A DNA stretch of 20,139 nt from a virus: IMG/VR virus record IMGVR_UViG_3300042889_000780, positions 1 through 20,139 of that record; one strand, 5' to 3'. Both the position numbers and the translations under genes were made by a program. Of this stretch, positions 6,281-11,405 are shown piece by piece. How positions within the stretch are numbered: the stretch's first letter is position 1; each line of letters opens with the position of its first letter. The notes beneath the pieces were generated by a model. That model saw nothing but the letters and a program-made list of their open reading frames with translations. It was not told where the DNA came from and searched no databases.

Positions 6281-6376
6281 TATAAAAACACATTAGAAAC
6301 ATAGGCAGACCTATGAGCTCTTGGGCAGAAACTCAGGAGCGTAGTTTATCGTAAAACTCTAGTGTGTTTCTATATG
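6279..6376 (+). repeat. Spacer RNA: long helix enclosing three hairpins
   Basis: Arms 6279-6296 and 6359-6376 pair over 18 positions with one mismatch. Inside are three hairpins in a row: CATAGG-CAGA-CCTATG, GCTCTTG/CAGGAGC and AGTTT/AAACT. The fold is a cloverleaf-like four-way junction. The arms overlap the CCA of tRNA-Lys and the first base of tRNA-Met. Nearly the same arms recur at 10591-10664 with a different inside. Confidence 0.65.
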
Positions 6377-6450
6377 GTAATATAGCATAACGGTAGTGCA
6401 CCTCCTTCATACGGAGCAAGGTGTAGGTTCAAATCCTACTATTACCACCA
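6376..6450 (+). tRNA. tRNA-Met or tRNA-Ile2 (CAT)
   Basis: Acceptor GGTAATA/TATTACC, encoded ACCA, anticodon loop TTCATAC, T-stem GTAGG/CCTAC. Whether C34 is modified to lysidine (reading AUA) cannot be seen from DNA. Confidence 0.88.
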
Positions 6451-6455
6451 AATTT

Positions 6456-6530
6456 GCCCGCATAGTATAATGGATAATATACTGGTTTACGAAACCGGGG
6501 ATTGTGGTTCGATTCCATATGTGGGCGCCA
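6456..6530 (+). tRNA. tRNA-Arg (ACG)
   Basis: Acceptor GCCCGCA/TGTGGGC, encoded GCCA, anticodon stem CTGGT/ACCGG, loop TTACGAA. A34 would need the host deaminase TadA to become inosine. Confidence 0.9.
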
Positions 6531-6535
6531 AATTT

Positions 6536-6610
6536 GCTCCTTTAATATAAAGGCTATTATACCGGTTTTGTAGTCCGGTTATTGCGGTTCGAGTCCGTGA
6601 GGGAGCACCA
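6536..6610 (+). tRNA. tRNA-Thr (TGT), cluster 1 copy
   Basis: Acceptor GCTCCTT/AGGGAGC, encoded ACCA, anticodon loop TTTGTAG with a weak top pair, T-stem with a G-T/mismatch. A canonical Thr(TGT) lies at 12996. Confidence 0.85.
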
Positions 6611-6616
6611 AGTTAT

Positions 6617-6708
6617 GGAAGATGATGCAGGTGCGTTGGTGCGCCGACCAGCCTTGAAAACTGGGTTCTCAGAAATGGGATGGGGTTCGACTCCTCCGTC
6701 TTCCGCCA
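6617..6708 (+). tRNA. tRNA-Ser (TGA)
   Basis: 92-nt class II tRNA: acceptor GGAAGAT/GTCTTCC, encoded GCCA, anticodon loop CTTGAAA flanked by CCAG/CTGG, long variable region. Confidence 0.85.
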
Positions 6709-6709
6709 A

Positions 6710-6864
6710 GTTTCCCAGCTAGACGTTGAGATGAGTCCCTTGTATTCTAGTGCCCTATTTCTTGAGCATGACACGCCAGTAGAATTGTACAAGGTCTGTA
6801 TAAACTCTTTCACACGAGACAAGCCAGCGAGTCCTTAAGAAAGATAGTTGGTCGCCGGGAAAAC
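6710..6864 (+). ncRNA. Structured spacer between two tRNA-Ser genes
   Basis: GTTTCCC (6710-6716) pairs with GGGAAAAC (6857-6864) and closes a 155-nt region. Inside, 6740-6749 (TTGTATTCTA) pairs with 6780-6792 (TAGAA, bulge, TACAA). No gene or tRNA is visible within; it resembles a folded RNA insert. Confidence 0.45.
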
Positions 6865-6870
6865 CTATAT

Positions 6871-6960
6871 AGTGAGTTGGGGGAGTGGCTTAACCCAATA
6901 GTTTGCTAAACTGTCGGCTCCGCTAGGGGCCCAAGGGTTCGAATCCCTTACTCACTGCCA
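6871..6960 (+). tRNA. tRNA-Ser (GCT), cluster 1 copy
   Basis: 90-nt class II tRNA: acceptor AGTGAGT/ACTCACT, encoded GCCA, anticodon loop TTGCTAA, long variable arm. A second Ser(GCT) lies at 12291. Confidence 0.9.
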
Positions 6961-7032
6961 GTTTAGGATAGCAACAGCAAATCAAAAAAATCTTTTCTGT
7001 AAAAAAAGCCAAAAAATGCTATCCTGTTTTTA
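6961..7032 (+). ncRNA. AGGAT/CAGCA element 3
   Basis: 5' half AGGATAGCAACAGCA (stem from 6966), 3' half TGCTATCCTGTTTT (to 7030). Stem GGATAGC/GCTATCC as in element 1, but the A-rich insert differs. It fills the whole gap between tRNA-Ser and tRNA-Ile. Confidence 0.7.
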
Positions 7033-7034
7033 TT

Positions 7035-7108
7035 CCTCTTGTAGTTAAATGGTATAACAGTCGGCTGATAACCGGCCATTACAAGTTCGATTCTTGTCGA
7101 GAGGACCA
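7035..7108 (+). tRNA. tRNA-Ile (GAT), first copy
   Basis: Acceptor CCTCTTG/CGAGAGG, encoded ACCA, anticodon stem GTCGG/CCGGC, loop CTGATAA. Confidence 0.9.
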
Positions 7109-7120
7109 GACTATTTAGGT

Positions 7121-7191
7121 GTGGCTATGTTGTAATGGTAGCAACCTAGACTGTGACTCTGGTAGTTCGGGTTCGAGCCCCGATAGTCACC
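7121..7191 (+). tRNA. tRNA-His (GTG), no encoded CCA
   Basis: Acceptor GTGGCTA/TAGTCAC, discriminator C73, D-stem TTGT/GCAA, anticodon loop CTGTGAC. Unlike its neighbours the gene lacks CCA (CCT follows), and position -1 is T where tRNA-His usually has an encoded G. The leader 7111-7119 pairs with 7192-7200, extending the acceptor helix by 9 bp. Confidence 0.88.
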
Positions 7192-7205
7192 CCTAAGTAG
7201 TTTAT

Positions 7206-7280
7206 GCCCTTGTAGCTCAGAGGAAGAGCATCGTCTTGATAAGGCGAGGGTCGACATTTCGAAACTGTCCAAGGGTACCA
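7206..7280 (+). tRNA. tRNA-Ile (GAT), second copy
   Basis: Acceptor GCCCTTG/CAAGGGT, encoded ACCA, D-stem GCTC/GAGC, anticodon loop TTGATAA. Unrelated in sequence to the Ile(GAT) at 7035. Confidence 0.88.
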
Positions 7281-7281
7281 T

Positions 7282-7356
7282 AGTCGATTAGCTCAGTGGT
7301 AGAGCACCACGTTGACATCGTGTAGGTCGCTGGTTCGAACCCAGCATCGACTACCA
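7282..7356 (+). tRNA. tRNA-Val (GAC)
   Basis: Acceptor AGTCGAT/ATCGACT, encoded ACCA, D-stem GCTC/GAGC, anticodon loop TTGACAT, T-stem GCTGG/CCAGC. Starts one base after the preceding CCA. Confidence 0.92.
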
Positions 7357-7367
7357 AAAATTTAAAT

Positions 7368-7444
7368 GCCTTCGTACGCTAATTGGGAGTGCGGATAGTT
7401 TTAGAAACTGTTGGTTGGGGGTTCGAACCCGCCCGAAGGTACCA
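7368..7444 (+). tRNA. tRNA-Leu (TAG), class I shape
   Basis: 77 nt; acceptor GCCTTCG/CGAAGGT, encoded ACCA, anticodon stem ATAGT/ACTGT, loop TTTAGAA. The variable region is about 5 nt, whereas bacterial tRNA-Leu normally has a long arm. It shares its D-arm almost exactly with the next two Leu genes. Confidence 0.85.
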
Positions 7445-7447
7445 TAT

Positions 7448-7524
7448 GCCCCTTTACGCTAATTGGTAGTGCGGATTCTCTCAAAAGGAGTTGGCTGTCT
7501 GTTCGAATCAGACAAGGGGTACCA
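7448..7524 (+). tRNA. tRNA-Leu (CAA), class I shape
   Basis: 77 nt; acceptor GCCCCTT/AAGGGGT, encoded ACCA, anticodon stem ATTCT/GGAGT, loop CTCAAAA. Short variable loop; same D-arm as the neighbouring Leu genes. Confidence 0.85.
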
Positions 7525-7700
7525 TTATAAATTGTTGACAAAGCGAAGTGCTTTGTTAACGTCAGTGAAGTATTGTAATTCGAAGTAGGTGTTGTCGTAT
7601 ATATCGTGTACCATAACACAGCACACACCTTGGTACAAACAAAGGTGAAACTGTAATCCTTGCGGTGTTAAGTGATCGTAAGTTTTCACAAAAATATTTA
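7525..7700 (+). ncRNA. Structured spacer between two tRNA-Leu genes
   Basis: Several inverted repeats: GTTGACAAAGC with GCTTTGTTAAC (11 bp, one mismatch), AGGTGT with ACACCT, ACCTT with AAGGT, and GTGAAAC with GTTTTCAC. No promoter -10 box or ORF is supported. Probably folded RNA separating the Leu genes. Confidence 0.4.
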
Positions 7701-7701
7701 T

Positions 7702-7778
7702 GCCCCTGTACGCTAATTGGTAGTGCGGGTAGACTTAAAATCTGCTGGATGGCGGTTCGAATCTGCCTAGGGGTACCA
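7702..7778 (+). tRNA. tRNA-Leu (TAA), class I shape
   Basis: 77 nt; acceptor GCCCCTG/TAGGGGT, encoded ACCA, anticodon stem GTAGA/TCTGC, loop CTTAAAA, T-stem GGCGG/CTGCC. Short 5-nt variable region. Confidence 0.85.
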
Positions 7779-7783
7779 GTCAT

Positions 7784-7903
7784 GTCGTTGTCGTCTAATG
7801 GTAGGACGCTTATAAAAGGTTATCCTGTTAAGGATACAGTCAGCACAATCAAAATTCCACTCTAAAGGAAGAGATCTGGGTTCGAATCCCAGCAACGACA
7901 CCA
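7784..7903 (+). tRNA. Interrupted tRNA with anticodon CTA (candidate amber-decoding tRNA)
   Basis: Acceptor GTCGTTG/CAACGAC, encoded ACCA, D-arm GTCT-AATGGTA-GGAC and T-arm CTGGG-TTCGAAT-CCCAG are all regular, but the gene is 120 nt long. The extra bases sit in the 5' strand of the anticodon stem. Removing 45 nt (7812-7856, ambiguous by two bases because TT repeats at both edges) joins CTT to CC and restores the stem CTTCC/GGAAG. The restored loop is ACTCTAAA, 8 nt, with CTA after a T33, which would read UAG. The insert carries both halves of the AGGAT/CAGCA element in swapped order: TATCCT, loop GTTA, AGGATA, then CAGCA. Whether the insert is spliced is an inference. Confidence 0.7.
7812..7856 (+). 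other. Candidate 45-nt tRNA intron related to the AGGAT/CAGCA elements
   Basis: The insert contains TATCCT-GTTA-AGGATA (7821-7836), a perfect hairpin, then CAGCA at 7841-7845. Aligned with the spacer elements, AGGAT, four bases, one A/T, CAGCA fall at identical spacing, while the TATCCTGTT half lies before them instead of after. It is far too short for a group I or II intron. Confidence 0.6.
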
Positions 7904-8032
7904 AGTTAAGGATACGCACAGCAAAGTCATTTATGACACGTTGGTTCGATTCCAACATTTGCCTTATGGCAGATTCGCTCAGCGGTTGAGCAAAGGGCTC
8001 CATGCCCTTCGTAAAAAACGTATCCTGTTTTA
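7904..8032 (+). ncRNA. AGGAT/CAGCA element 4, containing a permuted tRNA
   Basis: 5' half AGGATACGCACAGCA (stem from 7910), 3' half CGTATCCTGTTTT (8019-8031). The stem GGATACG/CGTATCC again differs from the others in a compensated way. The insert is a complete tRNA in permuted order (7940-8012), with a GTCAT-TT-ATGAC hairpin beside the 5' half. Confidence 0.7.
7940..8012 (+). tRNA. Circularly permuted tRNA (loop CTCCATG; CCA by geometry)
   Basis: Order of parts: T-arm GTTGG-TTCGATT-CCAAC (7940-7956), acceptor 3' strand ATTTGCC (7957-7963), linker TTAT, acceptor 5' strand GGCAGAT (7968-7974), D-arm GCTC-AGCGGTT-GAGC, anticodon arm AAGGG-CTCCATG-CCCTT (7993-8009). The acceptor strands pair over all seven positions. 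The break lies in the variable region. By 7-nt-loop geometry the anticodon is CCA (Trp); CAT would need a shifted loop, and T37 is odd. No CCA tail is encoded. Permuted tRNA genes are known in some algae and archaea with other break points; I know of none in phages. Confidence 0.7.
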
Positions 8033-8037
8033 TTTGT

Positions 8038-8113
8038 TGGGGTGTCGCCTAGTGGCCTAAGGCAACGGTCTTTGAAATCGTCATCATGAGTTCGAATCTC
8101 ATCTCCCCTGCCA
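8038..8113 (+). tRNA. tRNA-Gln (TTG)
   Basis: Acceptor TGGGGTG/CTCCCCT with a U-U at 1-72 and another mismatch, encoded GCCA, anticodon stem ACGGT/ATCGT, loop CTTTGAA. A weak first pair is typical of tRNA-Gln. Confidence 0.88.
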
Positions 8114-8120
8114 AAATTTT

Positions 8121-8195
8121 ACCGCTTTCGTTCAATGGATAGGACAACATTCTTCTAAAGTGTGAATAGTGGTTCGATTCCACTAAGCGGTACCA
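8121..8195 (+). tRNA. tRNA-Arg (TCT)
   Basis: Acceptor ACCGCTT/AAGCGGT, encoded ACCA, anticodon stem ACATT/AGTGT, loop CTTCTAA. Confidence 0.92.
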
Positions 8196-8197
8196 AC

Positions 8198-8271
8198 GCT
8201 CTTATAGGTAAATGGAATACCGACACTTTGGTATAGTGTAATTGGAAGTTCGATCCTTCCTAGGAGCACCA
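8198..8271 (+). tRNA. tRNA-Thr (GGT)
   Basis: Acceptor GCTCTTA/TAGGAGC, encoded ACCA, D-stem GGTA/TACC, anticodon stem ACACT/AGTGT, loop TTGGTAT. Last tRNA of cluster 1. Confidence 0.92.
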
Positions 8272-8274
8272 AAC

Positions 8275-8282
8275 GATAAATA
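8275..8282 (+). promoter_or_regulatory. Late-type promoter box (GATAAATA)
   Basis: GATAAATA four bases after the CCA of tRNA-Thr and 22 nt before the ATG at 8305, with AAAGAG in between. It fits the NATAAATA consensus and would separate late expression of the nitroreductase-like gene from the tRNA cluster. Confidence 0.5.
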
Positions 8283-8304
8283 ATTTTTTAACTAAAGAGA
8301 AATT

Positions 8305-8970
8305 ATGATCGATAAATCAGCAGTAAAAATTACTATTCAAAAAAGTCAACATTGCCAACGAAATTGGGATTTAACACGATCAATTCCGCAAGAAGATATC
8401 GACTTATTAGTTGAAGCAGTAACCCAATGCCCCAGTAAACAAAATGCTGCATTTTATCGATGCCATTTTATTACTAATCGGACTGTAATAGAACAAGTTT
8501 ACAACAATACAAGTGGTTTCGATTTTCCACCCTCAATGAGCATAGAAAATAATTCACAAACATTGGCAAACATGTTAGTAGTATTCGAACAGTTAACACT
8601 AGCAGATATACTTACAGCTAATTCAGACAGGCCGTATTTGAATACGTACTTTGAAGAGTTTAGACATCCAGCAGGCTTAGTGTCGGATACGGCAAAGAAA
8701 CGTATGTTAATCGACATTCACATGTCCATAGGTATAGCTAGTGGATACTTGAATCTATTAGCACATCAATTAGGATACTCAACAGGTTATTGCGGATGCT
8801 TTGATATAGCCGGTCTTCAGACAGTGTTAAATATCCAGGGACAGCCTATGATAATTTTAGGAGTTGGTTATAAAGATATTAATAGAAACAGACGGATTCA
8901 TCATACAAAACCAGATTTAAAATATCCAGCAAAACCGAAAGTAACTATTCCTGTCCTACATATTAGTTAA
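8305..8970 (+). CDS. Nitroreductase-like flavoprotein
   Basis: A 221-residue protein resembling the FMN-dependent nitroreductase family. The N-terminal RNWDLTRSIPQEDIDLLVEAVTQCPSKQN block matches the family pattern in which a conserved arginine and a helix rich in P/S/Q bind FMN. A central IGIASGYLNLLAHQLGYSTGYCGCFD region fits the second conserved helix with the Gly-Tyr turn, and MIILGVGY the C-terminal strand. Members reduce nitro groups, quinones or flavin-linked substrates with NAD(P)H, or act in cofactor and peptide modification. It is followed 33 nt later by a B12-binding radical SAM gene, so a joint pathway is possible. The substrate is not known. Confidence 0.7.
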   Translation: MIDKSAVKITIQKSQHCQRNWDLTRSIPQEDIDLLVEAVTQCPSKQNAAFYRCHFITNRTVIEQVYNNTSGFDFPPSMSIENNSQTLANMLVVFEQLTLADILTANSDRPYLNTYFEEFRHPAGLVSDTAKKRMLIDIHMSIGIASGYLNLLAHQLGYSTGYCGCFDIAGLQTVLNIQGQPMIILGVGYKDINRNRRIHHTKPDLKYPAKPKVTIPVLHIS

Positions 8971-8991
8971 TTTTCATGAGATCGATAGTAC

Positions 8992-8999
8992 AATAAATA
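8992..8999 (+). promoter_or_regulatory. Late-type promoter box (AATAAATA) next to a start codon
   Basis: AATAAATA ends only 4 nt before the ATG at 9004. If it is used, transcription would begin at about the A of ATG and the mRNA would be leaderless. No ribosome binding site is visible there. Confidence 0.4.
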
Positions 9000-9003
9000 T
9001 CTC

Positions 9004-10422
9004 ATGGCACATTTTATAATTTGGAATTCGATTTATCTACCAGATAAATCGGGACATACGAGACCACTGGGTCCGTATCAATTAGCCGCATGGTTAAGGA
9101 GACATGGCTATACTGTTAAAGTAATAGACTTTTGTCAGAAATTTACTACTAATGAATTAGTTGAAGTAACTTCGAAATTTGTAGACTCTACAACTATAGG
9201 CATAGGTGTAAGTTCTACATTTTGGCACGACGGGGCATTACGCAAAGCAACAACGACTGGCAGACTATCTATGGTAGTGAGCGAACCCGAATGGATTTTA
9301 AACTCGAGGCCACTACTTGAAAATAAGTTCCCTCAGTTAAAATGGATTTTAGGAGGCTCTAATTCATACGCAAAAAATTGCTATTTAGATTGGATTAAGC
9401 TGCACGGAAATGCTGAGAATGATTTATTAAAATTTCTAGATCAGGAATCTAATGTATCGTTAACGCGGACACCTTTTGATATTAAAACACTTAGTCCTGC
9501 TTTTGTGAAAGATGACTTTGTTCAATCGTACGAAGTGTTGCCAATTGAATTAGGTCGGGGCTGTCAGTTTTCTTGTTCATTTTGCAGATATCCTAATCTA
9601 GGTAAAAAGAAAAATACTTATCTAAGAGATTATTCCTTGGTTAAGGAAGAACTTATGTACAATTACGAAACGTTTGGTACAACTAGATATTTTTTCATTG
9701 ATGATACAGTTAACGAGAGTCAGGAAAAAATGGAAGCTATAACTGAAATAGTACAAAATTTACCATTTAAGTTAGAATGGATTGGCTACAATCGATTAGA
9801 TTTGATAGGATCTCGACCAGGTTCAATACAGCAATTAAAAGACTCAGGACTCAAAAGCGCATACTTTGGAATTGAAAGTTTTCATAAGGATGCTTGTAAA
9901 ATTGTAGGTAAAGGTTGGAATGGCGTACACGGAAAAGAATTTTTACAAACATTAAAGCAAACATGGAAAGACGAAATAACATTTGAATTGAGTTTTATTG
10001 CTGGGCTAACTGGTGAAACTAGAGAAGATTTATACGCTACTCATCAGTGGTGTTTGGACAATGAAATGTATGATTGGAGATTTAATCCATTAGGGATATC
10101 TAGAGATCCAGCTTCGGCCTACAAAAGTAAGTTTGATGAGAACTATAGCCAGTACGGTTACAGATTTATGAAACCATTACAGACAGAGTTTTGGGAAAAC
10201 GATTACTGGGACGCAAAAACAGTAACAGAATTTTCTAAGTCACTAAATTCTATAATGGACCATATTGGTAAGCCAACGTCTTGGCGTTTGGGAGAACATG
10301 CGAGTGCGGGTTTTGAGTTTTCTGAAATAATGAATACAAACAAACAAGACCTAGACTATAAGTTACTTGCTGAAAAAAATAAAGAATTTTTTAAGAATTA
10401 TTTAGAATATAATTTAAAATAA
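9004..10422 (+). CDS. B12-binding-domain radical SAM enzyme
   Basis: A 472-residue protein. Residues 1-150 look like a Rossmann-type cobalamin-binding domain (GPYQLAAWLRRHGYTVKVIDF, then TIGIGVSSTFW and WILGGSNSY), though the usual DxHxxG motif is not seen. The radical SAM core follows with C187-x3-C191-x2-C194 in GRGCQFSCSFC and a YFFIDDTVNES strand. This architecture matches B12-dependent radical SAM enzymes (methyltransferases, ring-forming enzymes; methylthiotransferase relatives). The ATG at 9004 has no ribosome binding site but is the only start that keeps the full N-terminal domain. Neighbours are the nitroreductase-like gene and tRNA clusters on both sides. The substrate is unknown. 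Confidence 0.82.
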   Translation: MAHFIIWNSIYLPDKSGHTRPLGPYQLAAWLRRHGYTVKVIDFCQKFTTNELVEVTSKFVDSTTIGIGVSSTFWHDGALRKATTTGRLSMVVSEPEWILNSRPLLENKFPQLKWILGGSNSYAKNCYLDWIKLHGNAENDLLKFLDQESNVSLTRTPFDIKTLSPAFVKDDFVQSYEVLPIELGRGCQFSCSFCRYPNLGKKKNTYLRDYSLVKEELMYNYETFGTTRYFFIDDTVNESQEKMEAITEIVQNLPFKLEWIGYNRLDLIGSRPGSIQQLKDSGLKSAYFGIESFHKDACKIVGKGWNGVHGKEFLQTLKQTWKDEITFELSFIAGLTGETREDLYATHQWCLDNEMYDWRFNPLGISRDPASAYKSKFDENYSQYGYRFMKPLQTEFWENDYWDAKTVTEFSKSLNSIMDHIGKPTSWRLGEHASAGFEFSEIMNTNKQDLDYKLLAEKNKEFFKNYLEYNLK

Positions 10423-10434
10423 TTCAAAAAGTAG

Positions 10435-10463
10435 TTGACAGCAACCTCAGAAGACGCTATAAT
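10435..10463 (+). promoter_or_regulatory. Consensus sigma70 promoter of tRNA cluster 2
   Basis: TTGACA (10435-10440), 17-bp spacer, TATAAT (10458-10463): a full-consensus promoter directly upstream of the boxB/boxA leader and the tRNA genes. Confidence 0.93.
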
Positions 10464-10470
10464 AAGTACA

Positions 10471-10500
10471 TGTTAAGAAATTAACACTGTTCTTTAAAAA
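10471..10500 (+). promoter_or_regulatory. rrn-like antitermination leader: boxB hairpin and boxA
   Basis: The hairpin TGTTAA-GAAA-TTAACA (10471-10486) is followed by TGTTCTTTAAAAA (10488-10500). This closely resembles the boxB-boxA leader of bacterial rRNA operons, where NusB/S10 bind boxA RNA and prevent Rho termination of untranslated RNA. The word GTTCTTTAAAAA is the form I recall from betaproteobacterial rRNA leaders. Confidence 0.72.
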
Positions 10501-10516
10501 ATCAATTGTGAATTTT

Positions 10517-10592
10517 GTCCCTATCGTCTAGAGGCCTAGGACATCACCCTTTCACGGTGAGTACCGGGGTTCGAATCCCCGTAGGGACGCCA
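10517..10592 (+). tRNA. tRNA-Glu (TTC), cluster 2 copy
   Basis: Acceptor GTCCCTA/TAGGGAC, encoded GCCA, anticodon stem TCACC/GGTGA, loop CTTTCAC, T-stem CGGGG/CCCCG. Very close to textbook bacterial tRNA-Glu. Confidence 0.96.
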
Positions 10593-10664
10593 TATAGAAA
10601 TACATTAGGTATCGTATCAAGTAATATAATTACTTTGCCAGCGGTGTTAGTGTGTTTCTATATG
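10591..10664 (+). repeat. Spacer hairpin, second copy of the 6279 type
   Basis: Arms 10591-10608 and 10647-10664 pair over 18 positions and are nearly the same sequence as the arms at 6279/6359, but the inside differs (hairpin AAGTAA/TTACTT). The arms overlap the CCA of tRNA-Glu and the first base of tRNA-Tyr. Confidence 0.7.
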
Positions 10665-10748
10665 GAGATGAAGCATCAATGGTGATGCAGTGGACTGTAA
10701 ATCCGCCGCCTTCGGGCACGACTGGTTCGATCCCAGTAATCTCCACCA
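10664..10748 (+). tRNA. tRNA-Tyr (GTA), cluster 2 copy
   Basis: 85-nt class II tRNA: acceptor GGAGATG/AATCTCC, encoded ACCA, anticodon stem GTGGA/TCCGC, loop CTGTAAA, variable arm GCC-TTCG-GGC. Confidence 0.93.
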
Positions 10749-10754
10749 ATTTAT

Positions 10755-10832
10755 GCAACGATGGCAGAGTGGCCCAATGCAACGGATTGCAAATCCGTAA
10801 AACCGGGGGTTCAAATCCCTCTCGTTGCTCCA
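10755..10832 (+). tRNA. tRNA-Cys (GCA)
   Basis: Acceptor GCAACGA/TCGTTGC, encoded TCCA, anticodon stem ACGGA/TCCGT, loop TTGCAAA. Confidence 0.95.
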
Positions 10833-10839
10833 AGTTTCT

Positions 10840-10916
10840 GCTCCGCTAGCTCAGTTGGTTAGAGTATCGGCCTGTCACGCCGAGGGTCAGGGGTTCAAGT
10901 CCCCTGCGGGGCGCCA
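10840..10916 (+). tRNA. tRNA-Asp (GTC), cluster 2 copy
   Basis: Acceptor GCTCCGC/GCGGGGC, encoded GCCA, canonical D-arm, loop CTGTCAC. Host-like in sequence, unlike the Asp copy at 5363. Confidence 0.96.
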
Positions 10917-11070
10917 GTTTTGTTTATGTGTGTACGGTTACCCTTATGTGATACGCGAGTCGCCCAAGACACTTGTGTATGTACTCGAAGCCCGTAGCAA
11001 GCCCGAACGTAATAGCAGTAGGGTTCAGCGCACGACTTGGACATTGTGTGACGATAGACAAATTCAATAT
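10917..11070 (+). ncRNA. Structured spacer between tRNA-Asp and tRNA-Trp
   Basis: About 150 nt with inverted repeats such as GAGTCG/CGACTT, CCAAG/CTTGG and GAGT/ACTC. No tRNA, promoter or credible ORF is seen. It may be another folded RNA insert like those in other gaps of the array. Confidence 0.35.
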
Positions 11071-11144
11071 GTATCCATAGTGTAATGGCAGCATCGCGGT
11101 CTCCAAAACCGTCAGTCTAGGTTCGAGTCCTAGTGGGTACGCCA
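11071..11144 (+). tRNA. tRNA-Trp (CCA)
   Basis: Acceptor GTATCCA/TGGGTAC, encoded GCCA, anticodon stem GCGGT/ACCGT, loop CTCCAAA, T-stem CTAGG/CCTAG. Confidence 0.95.
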
Positions 11145-11164
11145 ATTTTTTTAATAGGAAACTT

Positions 11165-11395
11165 ATGAAACGTAATAATATAGCAAGTCGGGGAACAGAT
11201 ATCAATACCGATATCTGTGTTAGCAACATAGGCAACAGATTCGACCTTGTTATTGTTGCCGCAATTCGAGCAAGAGAATTGGCAAGGCAACACAGATTAA
11301 GTGAAAGTCCTGAGCAATTGAATGCTCCGGTTACAGCTCTGTTAGAAATACAGAGTGGAAAAATCAATTCAGATTATCTGCGAAGAGTCAGATAA
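11165..11395 (+). CDS. rpoZ-like: RNA polymerase omega subunit-like protein
   Basis: A 76-residue protein with TAGGA before its ATG. IGNRFDLVIVAAIRARELA (about residues 22-40) matches the core of bacterial omega, in which IGNRFDLVLVAA is followed by an arginine-rich RAR helix. The later NAPVTALLEIQSGKI resembles the TVIALREIEEGLI segment. The length equals the omega core. Omega wraps the C-terminal end of beta' and helps RNA polymerase assembly and ppGpp binding. A phage copy could replace host omega or alter how the polymerase uses phage promoters. It lies between tRNA-Trp and an initiator-like tRNA in cluster 2. A late-type AATAAATA overlaps its stop codon, possibly by chance. Confidence 0.82.
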   Translation: MKRNNIASRGTDINTDICVSNIGNRFDLVIVAAIRARELARQHRLSESPEQLNAPVTALLEIQSGKINSDYLRRVR

Positions 11396-11405
11396 TAAAT
11401 AGTTA

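Noticed and set aside
7534-7562. TTGACA at 7534 as a promoter
   Set aside because: No -10 box lies about 17 bp downstream; the bases are part of an 11-bp inverted repeat.
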